From Deltaproteobacteria bacterium (GTDB taxonomy: Bacteria > Myxococcota > Kuafuiibacteriia > Kuafuiibacteriales > Kuafuiibacteriaceae): 64,000 nucleotides of DNA. The DNA lies in contig JADJPE010000005.1 in the NCBI GenBank assembly GCA_016713425.1, positions 1,054,001 through 1,118,000 on the forward strand. Direction: 5' to 3'. The translations under genes and the position numbers were made by a program. Of the stretch, positions 9,337 to 17,871 are shown one piece after another. Below the pieces are notes generated by a model. It did not search any database. It worked only from the letters and a program-made list of their open reading frames with translations, and was not told the DNA's origin. How positions within the stretch are numbered: the stretch's first letter is position 1; the number at the start of each line of letters is the position of its first letter.

Positions 9337-9409
9337 GCTTGACGGTCGACGCATTCTTCGGACGGGCGTTTCGATGTTCGAGCTCTTCGTGACTCGATTC
9401 GGTTGAGCA

Positions 9410-10336
9410 TCAGATCGGTCGATCGTCGTCGATGGATGTAGGTCCGGACGGGGCTTCGGTGGCTCTTGGCGAAGAATCGGTCGCGGGCACCGAGGCGCGG
9501 GGTCCGGACACAATGTCTTCCGGCCCACCGGGCTCGCCCTCTGGGAACAGGCGTCGATATTCGAGCGCATGCCGCTCTTTGAGCTCTTCGGCGCTGATGT
9601 ATCCGGTGAGAATCGATCGGTCGAGCGGAAAGATCTCCGGCGAGAAGATGCTTCCATAGACGTGCCAAATGACAAGGACCAAGAAGGCAAGCATCGCCTC
9701 GTTGGAATGCGCCACGTGCGCGACGGGAATCACGACGGAAGGCAGGTATCGCGCCGCGAAGACAGGAAAGAGAAGAATCATTCCGGAGGAGACCATGACC
9801 AGGCCGCCCAAGATGAGGCCGATGTATTCGAACTTCTGGCGATAATCAAACTTGGGGAGTTCAGGTGGGTGAGGACGGTGCCCGAAGTAGAAGCGCAGGG
9901 TCCCCCAGGCATCGCGAAGGTCCTGAACGACGGGAAGGAGGGTGAGCCGGATCCGACCCGTCAGGCCTCCGAACACGATGGCCGTTAGATGAATCACGGC
10001 GTGTAGCGCAAAGACGATCCCCGCGATCCGATGAATGAGGCGCGCATTGCTGAGCCCCCCGAAAAGCTGCAGAAACCAATGACCCACGGGCGACGTGTCG
10101 AACTTCTGTGGAAAGCCGGTGACGACGAGCGCGACAAAGACGATCACGACCAGAGTGTGCTCAAACCGACGAATCCTCGAGAACCGCTCGATCAGCAGCT
10201 CGCCCGTCGGCGAGCGAATCATCGGCGGACGATCGTTCGTCGCAAGACGCCCCGACCGATGAGAAGCCGGCCGGTCAGAGGCCGAGGGATCGACCGTCGG
10301 TGGATGAGTGGTCGGAGAACGATCGCGCCCACTCAT
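9410..10336 (-). CDS. Membrane cytochrome b (FdnI/HydC-type) of a split CbcL-like module
   Basis: 308 residues. After a ~60-residue Pro/Arg-rich cytoplasmic tail there are four membrane helices (VVIVFVALVVTGF, GIVFALHAVIHLTAIVF, YIGLILGGLVMVSSGM, AFLVLVIWHVYGSIF). Histidines suited to bind two b hemes occur in RRFEHTL, LIHRIAG and IWHVYG, as in formate dehydrogenase gamma and hydrogenase cytochrome b subunits. The ATG at 10336 overlaps the stop of the upstream nine-heme cytochrome gene in an ATGA junction, so translation is coupled and the two products very likely form one complex. The expected role is to take electrons from menaquinol in the inner membrane and pass them to the periplasmic hemes. 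The C-terminal ~60 residues are Pro/Ser-rich and low complexity. Confidence 0.9.
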   Translation of the reverse strand: MSGRDRSPTTHPPTVDPSASDRPASHRSGRLATNDRPPMIRSPTGELLIERFSRIRRFEHTLVVIVFVALVVTGFPQKFDTSPVGHWFLQLFGGLSNARLIHRIAGIVFALHAVIHLTAIVFGGLTGRIRLTLLPVVQDLRDAWGTLRFYFGHRPHPPELPKFDYRQKFEYIGLILGGLVMVSSGMILLFPVFAARYLPSVVIPVAHVAHSNEAMLAFLVLVIWHVYGSIFSPEIFPLDRSILTGYISAEELKERHALEYRRLFPEGEPGGPEDIVSGPRASVPATDSSPRATEAPSGPTSIDDDRPI

Positions 10337-11505
10337 GAGTGCTTCCTTTTCGGGGCATGGGTGCCCACCTGCCAAAGGTGGAGAAGTATGTGCATGATGA
10401 GTCCCAGCAAGATCATGGGGATCAGGATTCGATAAGTCCAAGTGAGTCCCCAGACGAGAGGGCTCGAGCTCATCGACGGCGCCTTGTGCGCGAGCCACGC
10501 ATCGGCGAAGTCGTCGGGGGCATCGGCATGACACTTCCGGCAAGCCTCCGAAACCCGCCGTCTCACATCAGAAGCTGCGCCCTCATGCGAGAAGGGCTGG
10601 ATGTCGTGGACGCCGTGACAATCCCCGCACGTCGCAACCGGTGCCTCAGGGACGTAGCCTACTTCGGTGTAGAGGCGGTTGGATGAACCGTGAAAATCGT
10701 CGAGGAACGTCGAGAGCACATCTGGGTTGAGATTGTGGCGCTTCATCTTCTCCGCGTCGGCGTGGCAGCGGGCGCAGATCAGATATGAGCCCGCATGAAA
10801 CTTGTACGCCTCGGGATCTTCAATCTTGTGCGCGCCATGGCAGTCGGTGCAGACCGGAACATCCGGATCGCCCTTCGCGAGCGCCGCACCATGGACCGAC
10901 ATCGCGTATTTCTTGACGACGTCTTCATGACACGACCCGCAACGTTCACTGACGCCGGCGCGCAGTGACCTGGGGGGCTCGATGTCATGCGCCCCGTGGC
11001 AATCGACGCAAGTGGGCGCGTCGACGTCACCTTTTGCGAGCTGCTTCTGGTGCACGCTCTCTTCGAGTCGCGTGAAATGAGCGTAGTGGCACCGATTGCA
11101 GGTCTTCGACATGGCGATCCGGAAGTCGCGTGCATTGAGATAATTCGCCTGATCGTGGGGATGCTTCTTCTGGTCGCGATGGCAATCTTGGCAAGACACC
11201 TCACCGCCATGGACTGAGTCGATCACTGTCTGTGGATTGACGCGTACCGAGCGAAGCTCTCCGTCGAGGAAGCGAATCACATCGGCAGGTTCTTCGGCAT
11301 GGCAGCCTTCGCACGTCGGCGACTTTGCCAGCGCGACTCGAGGCCCGAAGGCCGCCATCGTCGCAAGCGCCATCGTTGCGAGCACCATCTTCGCAAGTAC
11401 CATCGTCGCAAGCGACATCGCCCTCGCCGCCATCGCCACTGCGGGCCTCCTCGTCATTCCGAGCAAGCACGCAAGGCGTGAGGATGGCGGTCGACGAGTC
11501 AACAT
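10333..11505 (-). CDS. Nine-heme periplasmic cytochrome c with C-terminal membrane anchor
   Basis: About 390 residues with nine CxxCH motifs: CEGCH, CQDCH, CNRCH, CVDCH, CGSCH, CTDCH, CARCH, CGDCH and CRKCH. Additional histidines (SVHG, GAHDI, SVHGAA, GVHDI) can serve as distal ligands. A signal peptide made of a repeated LATM/VLA unit precedes the heme domain. One transmembrane helix near the C-terminus (ILIPMILLGLIMHILLHLW) anchors it. The ATG at 11505 has GGAG ~14 bases upstream; an internal ATG at 11457 is an alternative. It overlaps the cytochrome b gene by four bases. From published descriptions as I recall them, Geobacter CbcL fuses a nine-heme c domain to an FdnI/HydC b domain, so this pair looks like CbcL split into two genes. 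Confidence 0.92.
   Translation of the reverse strand: MLTRRPPSSRLACLLGMTRRPAVAMAARAMSLATMVLAKMVLATMALATMAAFGPRVALAKSPTCEGCHAEEPADVIRFLDGELRSVRVNPQTVIDSVHGGEVSCQDCHRDQKKHPHDQANYLNARDFRIAMSKTCNRCHYAHFTRLEESVHQKQLAKGDVDAPTCVDCHGAHDIEPPRSLRAGVSERCGSCHEDVVKKYAMSVHGAALAKGDPDVPVCTDCHGAHKIEDPEAYKFHAGSYLICARCHADAEKMKRHNLNPDVLSTFLDDFHGSSNRLYTEVGYVPEAPVATCGDCHGVHDIQPFSHEGAASDVRRRVSEACRKCHADAPDDFADAWLAHKAPSMSSSPLVWGLTWTYRILIPMILLGLIMHILLHLWQVGTHAPKRKHS
11355..11420 (-). repeat. 15-bp tandem repeat in the cytochrome c signal peptide
   Basis: Four copies of a CCATCGTCGCAAGCG-like unit plus a partial copy encode a repeated Leu-Ala-Thr-Met-type hydrophobic motif. The repeat makes up the hydrophobic core of the nine-heme cytochrome's signal sequence. 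Confidence 0.85.
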
Positions 11506-11723
11506 GCGATCGCGTTGGCTCCGGCGATCCTGATGTCTGTGATGCTGGCAATCCATGCGCTCGGTGTCTTCGTATCACGGCTGGAAGATCATCGCCTCTC
11601 GGCAGCCGACGGATATGCGGACAGGACATCGAGGTCGGCGAGTCTAGGTCGGACGTCTGAGGATCTGACCGCGGTTCCGGATCTAGGTAAGGTCTAGGTA
11701 GGGTCCAGGACTATCGTCTATGT

Positions 11724-12425
11724 CTAGCTCTGGGGACGGTCCTTGCGCTCACGAGCCTGGCGCGTCCGAGCCTCAGCTTCGAGTGCATCGAGGTCGCCCT
11801 GTTCATCCGAATTCGCGACCGACGCCCCCTGGCCATTCGATCGGTCTTCGGCCTCGGGCGCGTTCAGGTAGGCCGCGCTCGGTGAGAAACGCGCGTTGGC
11901 CAAATGCGCGTGGTCGGCCCAGGTTCGGGTCACGACCGCATAGAGGAGCTCCCCAAGAACCACAAAGAGAGCCGCCGCCAGGATCAGCGGGAAAAAGACG
12001 ACGTAGAGGCCGCCGATCAGCGGGCTGGCCAGGACGGAGATCCAAGTCGGGATCTTGAGATAGCGCGCCTTGGCCGGCCCCACCAACGCCTCACCCGAGG
12101 CCGAGATGTAGCGCACCGAGAGGCGATTTAGACCCACGTAGAGCCCCCAAGGCGCCGCTTGGCCCGCCATGTATGTCCGCGTGCACGCCATGCTCTGGCG
12201 GGCGGCACAAGCGACGGCCCAGAGGATCAAGAGCGGGAACGCAACAGCATACATGCCTCCGATGACCGGCCCCATCGCGACCGCGAGAATCAGCGGAATG
12301 CGACGATAGCGGGCACCTTCAGGCCCAACCAGTCGGCCATCCTCGTGGACGATCGCGAGATCGGCGGGCAACGCAGAAAGGTAGATACCCGAGGGAACGC
12401 CAGGACCGGCAACGTAGCTCTTCAT
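11724..12425 (-). CDS. Membrane protein with internal duplication, unknown function
   Basis: About 233 residues. Two ~80-residue halves align: each has a Gly-x-Tyr start (PSGIYLS and PWGLYVG), then an LVGPE/LVGPA-x-ARYx(R/K)IP motif, then a hydrophobic GP(V/L)IGGxYxVxFPLxL segment. This is an ancient tandem duplication giving about four membrane helices. The charged C-terminal ~50 residues are probably cytoplasmic. The ATG at 12425 follows a strong AAGGAGA site. It lies 218 bp upstream of the nine-heme/cytochrome b pair on the same strand and may belong to that unit. No known family is recognised; a membrane scaffold or small transport-related role is possible. Confidence 0.8.
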   Translation of the reverse strand: MKSYVAGPGVPSGIYLSALPADLAIVHEDGRLVGPEGARYRRIPLILAVAMGPVIGGMYAVAFPLLILWAVACAARQSMACTRTYMAGQAAPWGLYVGLNRLSVRYISASGEALVGPAKARYLKIPTWISVLASPLIGGLYVVFFPLILAAALFVVLGELLYAVVTRTWADHAHLANARFSPSAAYLNAPEAEDRSNGQGASVANSDEQGDLDALEAEARTRQARERKDRPQS

Positions 12426-12751
12426 GATGGCCTCTCCTTCTCCTTCAACCGATGGGCCGTAACACGCACGCACGCACGCAACTCGGACTCGGGACCGAGA
12501 GGTCATCGAGCCTCGGCATCCGCCGTCCGCCGTCCACCGTCACAAGCCCATCCTGTTCCTTCGGGACGCTCATCGACCATGCGGACGACACCCGAGACGG
12601 CTGGGGAATATGACCTAGACCGCCCGCGATCGAGTGCGGAGTGGATGCGCCGGGCAGCGCTGGGGGGCAGATGAACCGGGAAAAGGCTGGAGGCCTTGGG
12701 AGAGAGTTGAGATACCCTGGGGCTGCATCAGCCTGCAAGAGGGCCCCGCTC
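12426..12751. promoter_or_regulatory. Divergent intergenic region, 326 bp
   Basis: This region separates the duplicated membrane protein gene (minus) from the M48/M56-type peptidase gene (plus), so it must hold two promoters. I see an AAGGAGA ribosome site next to 12425 and a short GCAC/ACGC microsatellite around 12463-12482, but no convincing -35/-10 pair or operator palindrome. An in-frame upstream ATG at 12671 with a GGGGGG stretch before it could extend the peptidase into this region. Confidence 0.5.
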
Positions 12752-13732
12752 ATGTGGACCACGCTTCTCGTCGTCAACGTCATCCAAGGCCTCGTGGCCC
12801 TGGTCTGGATGCAAGGCTTCCGACGAATCGTAGCCCCTAGGTCCCCTGAGTTATCCGCTGCGCTGGGCGTACTCGGCCTGATGCTTCCACCGATTGTCAT
12901 GGGCGCGCACGCGCTCGATCCGATCGCATGGCCGGACACGTGGATCGCCGTACGAACCGCGCTTTGGATTCAGCGCGCCATCGAGATCCCCCCAGTGCCG
13001 TGGCTCCTTGCGCTCTTCTTCGTCGGCACGACGCTCGTCTTCTTGGTGCAAGAGCTCTTGCCTGCACTCGGGCGTCGGCGCGCACGCCGACGCGCTTCGA
13101 CTTCGTCAGATCCGCGATGGACAAACGCGCTCGTCCGCGTCACCCGCGCCGCGCAGATCGCTCAGATGGCCGACACGGCGAAGACGGCCCGCGTCACGGC
13201 CGCGGTCGTCGAGACCCAGAACGCATTCGCCGCCGCAGCGGGTTTCGGGCAGCCCGCGATCCAGATCTCCCGCGGTCTTCTCGATCGACTGGCCGACGAT
13301 GAACTCGACGCGGTGATGGCCCATGAACTCGGTCATATCGTGCGCGGTGGCAATGGACGGCGACTCTTGATCTGGCTGCTTCGAGGATTGCAGGCACCGA
13401 GCCCCGCGGCCCTGATCTGCTTTCGAACCTTTGTCGAGGTCGAAGAAGAGGCATGCGACGCCTGGGCCGCGCGCCTCCTCAAGACACCGGGTGCACTGGC
13501 GCGGGCGCTCATCGAAGTCGAACGACAACGCGCCCGCCTCCTCGGGCCGGGCTCCCCCGAGGCGGCCGCGCCTCGACGCGCATTCGAGATCGTCGAAGCA
13601 CGAGCGTCCTTCGCACGCACCCAGATCCGGGTGCGCAGGCTCCTCGACGAAGGCTTCGACGTGCCCCTGTCAAAACTCGTCATGCTCCCTTCGGCCGCCT
13701 TGCTCGGAGGCTTGCTTTGGCTGATTCGCTGA
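12752..13732 (+). CDS. M48/M56-type membrane metallopeptidase
   Basis: About 326 residues. Two or three N-terminal membrane helices (WTTLLVVNVIQGLVALVW, GVLGLMLPPIVMGAHAL, PWLLALFFVGTTLVFLV) precede a zinc protease domain with HELGH at ~residue 191 and a downstream EVEEEACDAWA (~230) that supplies the third zinc ligand. The layout resembles HtpX/BlaR1-like membrane proteases that cleave membrane or regulatory proteins. A C-terminal hydrophobic tail (LVMLPSAALLGGLLWLI) may be another membrane segment. The next gene overlaps its last 16 bases, so translation is likely coupled and the downstream protein may be a partner or substrate. An alternative start is ATG 12671. Confidence 0.85.
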   Translation: MWTTLLVVNVIQGLVALVWMQGFRRIVAPRSPELSAALGVLGLMLPPIVMGAHALDPIAWPDTWIAVRTALWIQRAIEIPPVPWLLALFFVGTTLVFLVQELLPALGRRRARRRASTSSDPRWTNALVRVTRAAQIAQMADTAKTARVTAAVVETQNAFAAAAGFGQPAIQISRGLLDRLADDELDAVMAHELGHIVRGGNGRRLLIWLLRGLQAPSPAALICFRTFVEVEEEACDAWAARLLKTPGALARALIEVERQRARLLGPGSPEAAAPRRAFEIVEARASFARTQIRVRRLLDEGFDVPLSKLVMLPSAALLGGLLWLIR

Positions 13733-14253
13733 CCAGAAAAGGACTTCGATGGCTCGGCGCCCTCGCGTGGACGGGCGGCCTCGCTTGCCTACTCTTTGGC
13801 GCCGACCGCTGGTGGCACGGCGTCCCAGTCCCCGCTCGTTGGCTCAAGGCCCCGCGCCTCGCCGATGTCCCGCCGACCGCTGGCACGGTGTTTCTTCCAA
13901 AGTACCTGCCCGACACGCTCGCTTGGCCGCCCGCGGAAATCATCTATCGCGTGCGGGACGGACACGGCGTCTGGATCGGTCTTCGCACGCGTCAGCGCCA
14001 CCCAGGGATGACGAGGATGGAGATCTGGTATGGACGCCAAGATGCTGACGCGACCCCACTGCCGGACGCGCTCGGGCCGCTCGCGGATTGCGTGAAGAGC
14101 CGAGGCAATGTCTGCCCCCCCGGGTGGTCGCTCCAAACACGCACGCTCGACGAGACCACCACCGTTCAACTGCTCACCCGACGTCCCGCCAAAGAGAGCC
14201 GCCGAATCCTGAAGAACCTTACACCCCACGACAACCGGCGCCCCGACTGGTGA
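13717..14253 (+). CDS. Membrane-anchored unknown protein coupled to the peptidase
   Basis: About 178 residues starting at a TTG with a near-perfect GGAGG six bases upstream. This start overlaps the peptidase gene by 16 bp. One N-terminal membrane anchor (LGALAWTGGLACLLFGA) precedes a soluble domain of ~145 residues with beta-rich character (TVFLPKYLPDTLAWPP, VWIGLRTRQRHPGM, MEIWYGRQD) and two Cys residues (DCVKSRGNVCPPGW) spaced for a disulfide, consistent with a periplasmic domain. I recognise no family. Tight coupling to the M48/M56-type protease suggests a substrate, inhibitor or sensor role, which is inference. Confidence 0.7.
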   Translation: MADSLTRKGLRWLGALAWTGGLACLLFGADRWWHGVPVPARWLKAPRLADVPPTAGTVFLPKYLPDTLAWPPAEIIYRVRDGHGVWIGLRTRQRHPGMTRMEIWYGRQDADATPLPDALGPLADCVKSRGNVCPPGWSLQTRTLDETTTVQLLTRRPAKESRRILKNLTPHDNRRPDW

Positions 14254-14361
14254 ATGCGCCGCACGGCGGCGACGGAGCGAGCGCTGAGGCCGCCAGATTC
14301 GGCGGCCCAGACGATAGAACTATCCCTAACACGGAGTAGACGCTGCATGCGCATCGGGTGC

Positions 14362-14420
14362 GCGCAGGCTGGCGCAGGCTGGCGCTGGGTTGGCGCTGGG
14401 TTGGCGCGGGTTGGCGCAAG
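14362..14420. repeat. Intergenic tandem repeat GCGCAGGCTG / GCGCTGGGTTG
   Basis: Five to six adjoining 10-11 bp units fall into two related forms in the gap before the GT4 gene. A perfect five-base-pair stem with a CGAA loop (14444-14457) follows just before the GT4 start and could affect its translation. Confidence 0.8.
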
Positions 14421-14471
14421 AAGGCACGAATGTGTTGACTGAAGTCCTCGAAAGGACGACGGACGACGAGC

Positions 14472-15731
14472 GTGCGACGAACGCCGATAGCCCACGTCAT
14501 CTTTCCCCGGTTCGACGTCGTGCGGCCGGTACCGGAGTTCGCGTGGGAGGCCGCGCGGTCGCTGCTCGAGACAGACGACCTCGACGTCGAAGTCGTCATG
14601 CCCGTGCCCGCACGTTTCCTCCGCAGGGCGCAAGACCTCTTCCGAAGCTTTCGAGGCGCAACGACGTGGCCGCCAGAGCTCGAGGCGCGACTCCAATCCC
14701 TCGATCCTCGTCCAACGCTCGTACCGTTCGTCCCCGTGCCGGGGCGGTCTATCGAGGCCGCGACCGCGGCCATGGCCGCGCACATGATCGCCCGCCCGCG
14801 CGCCGGGCGCCCGCGGTCGATCCAGGGCTCGTTCCTCGACGAGGGCGGATACGCGGCCGCGATGATCGGCCGAGTCGTCGGCTGCCCAGCCATCGTGGCC
14901 GCGCATGGCACCGACGTGCGCGCGGCCCGTGGACACTTGAGCGGCAGCGCAAAACAGCACCGGCGACAACAACGTGCTCTTCAGGCCCTCCAGTACGCCG
15001 ATCGCGTCGTCGCCGTTTGCCACCACCTAGCACAAGAGCTGGCCATTCTTGGCGCCCGCGCTGATGTTCTTCCCTTCACGGCGCGCGCCAGCCGCTTCGT
15101 TCCGCTCGGAAACCTGGTCAAGGAAGGCGACGCGCAGGCGGCGACGCACGGAACCGACGGAACCGACGAGACCGAAATCCTGTTCGTGGGACGCGTCTCG
15201 AGAGAGAAGGGTGTCGACGCGCTGCTCAAGGCCTTCGCGCAAACCGCCGTCCGCCGTCGCGGCCGCGGAGCCGCGAGGCTGCGGCTCGTAGGCCCCCCGG
15301 CAGAGGGCTTCGATGTTCTGTCCCTGGCGCAGGCATTGGGCGTAGCCAACGAGGTGATCGTCGAAGGTGAGGTCCCGCAAGATCGGCTCCCGCCCTTCTA
15401 TGCGAACGCATCGTGCCTCGTGCTCCCATCGCGCGCCGAGGGCCTTCCCTGCGTGGTCGCCGAAGCGCTGCTGATGGGGCGACCGGTCGTCGCTTCCGAC
15501 GTCGGTGGCATGCGTGAATTGGTCGACGACCGCGTCGGTCGCCTAGTCGCAAGCGTCGACGATCCGGAACGGCTTGCGGTCGCGATCGATGAAGTCGTCA
15601 TGGCGGCGAAGGCTGGCGCCTTCGATCCGGCCGCGCTTCGCGAACGCGCGATGCCGACCACCTGGGAACACTCGGGGCCCAAGCTCGCCGCGCTTACGCG
15701 AGAAACACACGCTCGAGCGCGCTCTTCGTAG
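14472..15731 (+). CDS. Glycosyltransferase family 4 protein
   Basis: 419 residues with a GTG start. It shows the GT-B fold of GT4 enzymes. The N-terminal domain includes AAHGTDVRAARG. A linker leads to the second domain with FVGRVSREKGVDALLKAF (~235) and then the nucleotide-sugar binding region YANASCLVLPSRAEGLPCVVAEALLMGRPVVAS with the EGLP...E motif. It should transfer a sugar from a nucleotide donor; donor and acceptor cannot be read from sequence. Its 3' end overlaps the convergent GH57 gene by 38 bp. Pairing with GH57 suggests alpha-glucan or surface polysaccharide work. Confidence 0.92.
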   Translation: MRRTPIAHVIFPRFDVVRPVPEFAWEAARSLLETDDLDVEVVMPVPARFLRRAQDLFRSFRGATTWPPELEARLQSLDPRPTLVPFVPVPGRSIEAATAAMAAHMIARPRAGRPRSIQGSFLDEGGYAAAMIGRVVGCPAIVAAHGTDVRAARGHLSGSAKQHRRQQRALQALQYADRVVAVCHHLAQELAILGARADVLPFTARASRFVPLGNLVKEGDAQAATHGTDGTDETEILFVGRVSREKGVDALLKAFAQTAVRRRGRGAARLRLVGPPAEGFDVLSLAQALGVANEVIVEGEVPQDRLPPFYANASCLVLPSRAEGLPCVVAEALLMGRPVVASDVGGMRELVDDRVGRLVASVDDPERLAVAIDEVVMAAKAGAFDPAALRERAMPTTWEHSGPKLAALTRETHARARSS

Positions 15732-17871
15732 CGTTGCCGCGCTGATCGACCGCACGAACGAAGTATCGAACATCGCCCGCCCCGACCGGAAGCGCGGCCG
15801 TGAAATAGTGGGCGGTGAGCGCCGCGCCCGTCTCGCACGGATAGGGACCATGATCGTGCATCGCCACGACTTTCTCGCGCCCACCCGTGCGCAACACGAG
15901 TTCGACGGTCTTGATACCGGAGACGTCGGACACGAATGTATGCGCCACGCCCTCGCGCGGTGCCGGCTCGAGCGACCCTCGCCCCCAGCGCTGACCACCC
16001 GGATTCTCGGGCGTGACCCAAGGCGGAAAGATCGTGGGTGCCGTACGATCGGTCCCCGAGCCGGTGAGCGCATCGAGCCCTGCCCGCACGAGTTCGAGTC
16101 CTCGGTTGGCGGCGCGCGTAACCTGTTCATCCCATACGTTCTGACCCGTCCAGTACCAGTAGCAGCTCGTTTCGGCGGTTAGAAGCAGGCGAACCGCCTC
16201 ACCAAGCGATGGGAGCTCGGGGGTTCGATCCTCGAGGGCGTGCACGACATTCTGAAAGGCCGTGAGCACCGCCCAGGAGTTGAGGTCGGGCGAGTAGGGT
16301 TCGTTGTAGCGGCTGAACCACTTCATGAACTGTGGATCACCATTGTCGGCGCCGCTCCACGAACCCGGCTCGATGTGAACGGCCTTCGACGCATCTGGAG
16401 GAAAGCGCGTCAAGTAGTCGGGAACGGTTGTCAGCTCAAACCGGGGATCTTGTCTGAGCCATTCGACGAGGCGACCCGTGTTGTGCTTGTAGTAGCTGTC
16501 GGCACCGCCACCGTGGTTGTCGCCGTCGGAGTGCAGCAAGAAGAACGGTGGATGCTGAGGGTCGAAGGTTCCGGACTCGACGACGCGGTCATAGACTTGC
16601 CCCAGCACCTCTGGATAGAGCAACGCGCCAAACCCACCGCGTGCATCTTCGTTGCCGATGTATCTCTCCGCCGGGACGGCGATGATCTTCGAACGCTGAC
16701 CATCCACGTCGACGTATTCAACATACTCGGGACGCAGCAAAGAGGGTGAGATCTTTGATCCCGCCCAGATGTTCCGCAATTGGAGCCAGTCGTTCACCGG
16801 CGGATTCACCTGCTCGGCGCGATTCGGCGGCAACAACCCCTCGCCCGTCCCTGCATATGGATAGGCTTCACACGTCCGGAAGCGATGAATTGAATCGTAG
16901 ATGACCGCATCAATGCCGGCCTCGATCAGCGCCGGAATAATCCGGACGTGAAACGCAGTCTCCGGCGGAAACAGAATGCGGGACGCCTCGACGCCAAATG
17001 TGCGGCGAATCAGCCCACGATGCCATTGGATCTGCTTCACGATGTCGCGCGTCGGAATGAGCGGCATCAGCGGATGAAAGAAACCAAACGCGGAGAAATC
17101 CACCCGCGGGTGCCCAAGCGCCGTCTTCTCGTTCGCGATTTCGGAAAGCGGTGCACTCCACCGCAGAAAACGGCCACCGCACAAGCCTTCGGCACCACAT
17201 CGGTCGAGCTGCTCGATCAGCGACCCGCTCCAGCTCGTCGACAAGCCCGCATGCGGCAACCCACCCTGAACATACTGTCGGACCGCGGCCGGGATATAGT
17301 CTGTGTAGTTGCCACCTCGAGCGCCAAAAATCCCATCCTTTTCGCCGTCCCAATAGGACCGATCGGTCGTGTTGTAGTACGGCTGATGCATGTGCTTGTG
17401 GATGCCAAAGTAGAGCTTCACGCCGCCCAGTTGCGTGGCCGGAGGCGTGTTCTTGCCACTCGAGCTCAAGCTCGAGCTCGGGTTCGCGTTCGAGTTCGAG
17501 TTCGAACTTGCGCTCGAGACCAGATCGGCTTTCGCCACGACGCGCACAACGGCAAAGGCTTTGATCCACTCATCTCCCGTTGCGCGCTGAAGATCGAGTC
17601 GTTGGCATCCTTCGATCTGGAGATGGATCTCTGAGGTGTGGGTCAGTCCGCCGGGAACGTTCGCAACATAGGTTGGCTCCGGCGCCTTGGTGCGACGAAT
17701 GGCTGCCCCATTGACGCAATGAGCTTGGCCGTTTGCGTGGACGACAACCTGAGGAAACGGAATGTCGCCATCCGCGATGAATTGCACTTCGAATGGCGGA
17801 TTCCGTCCTTCCGAATCCGCCTCGAGCACCTCGGGGACCTGGACCCGCACGATCCTAGCGAAGACTTCCAT
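15694..17871 (-). CDS. Glycoside hydrolase family 57 protein (amylase/pullulanase-like)
   Basis: About 725 residues. The N-terminal ~125 residues are beta-rich (EVFARIVRVQVPEV) and probably carbohydrate-binding. A Ser/Asn repeat linker encoded by a hexanucleotide tract (17460-17520) leads to the GH57 catalytic domain: YFGIHKHMHQPYY (motif with HQP), SGSLIEQLD, RILFPPETAFHV with the likely nucleophile glutamate, and LLHSDGDNHGGG. The C-terminal ~100 residues look like an Ig-like domain (KTVELVLRTGGREKVV, YFVRAVDQRGNATKS). GH57 enzymes hydrolyse or rearrange alpha-glucans. There is no obvious export signal, so it may act in the cytoplasm on storage glucan. It ends inside the 3' end of the GT4 gene. 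Confidence 0.88.
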   Translation of the reverse strand: MEVFARIVRVQVPEVLEADSEGRNPPFEVQFIADGDIPFPQVVVHANGQAHCVNGAAIRRTKAPEPTYVANVPGGLTHTSEIHLQIEGCQRLDLQRATGDEWIKAFAVVRVVAKADLVSSASSNSNSNANPSSSLSSSGKNTPPATQLGGVKLYFGIHKHMHQPYYNTTDRSYWDGEKDGIFGARGGNYTDYIPAAVRQYVQGGLPHAGLSTSWSGSLIEQLDRCGAEGLCGGRFLRWSAPLSEIANEKTALGHPRVDFSAFGFFHPLMPLIPTRDIVKQIQWHRGLIRRTFGVEASRILFPPETAFHVRIIPALIEAGIDAVIYDSIHRFRTCEAYPYAGTGEGLLPPNRAEQVNPPVNDWLQLRNIWAGSKISPSLLRPEYVEYVDVDGQRSKIIAVPAERYIGNEDARGGFGALLYPEVLGQVYDRVVESGTFDPQHPPFFLLHSDGDNHGGGADSYYKHNTGRLVEWLRQDPRFELTTVPDYLTRFPPDASKAVHIEPGSWSGADNGDPQFMKWFSRYNEPYSPDLNSWAVLTAFQNVVHALEDRTPELPSLGEAVRLLLTAETSCYWYWTGQNVWDEQVTRAANRGLELVRAGLDALTGSGTDRTAPTIFPPWVTPENPGGQRWGRGSLEPAPREGVAHTFVSDVSGIKTVELVLRTGGREKVVAMHDHGPYPCETGAALTAHYFTAALPVGAGDVRYFVRAVDQRGNATKSALERVFLA

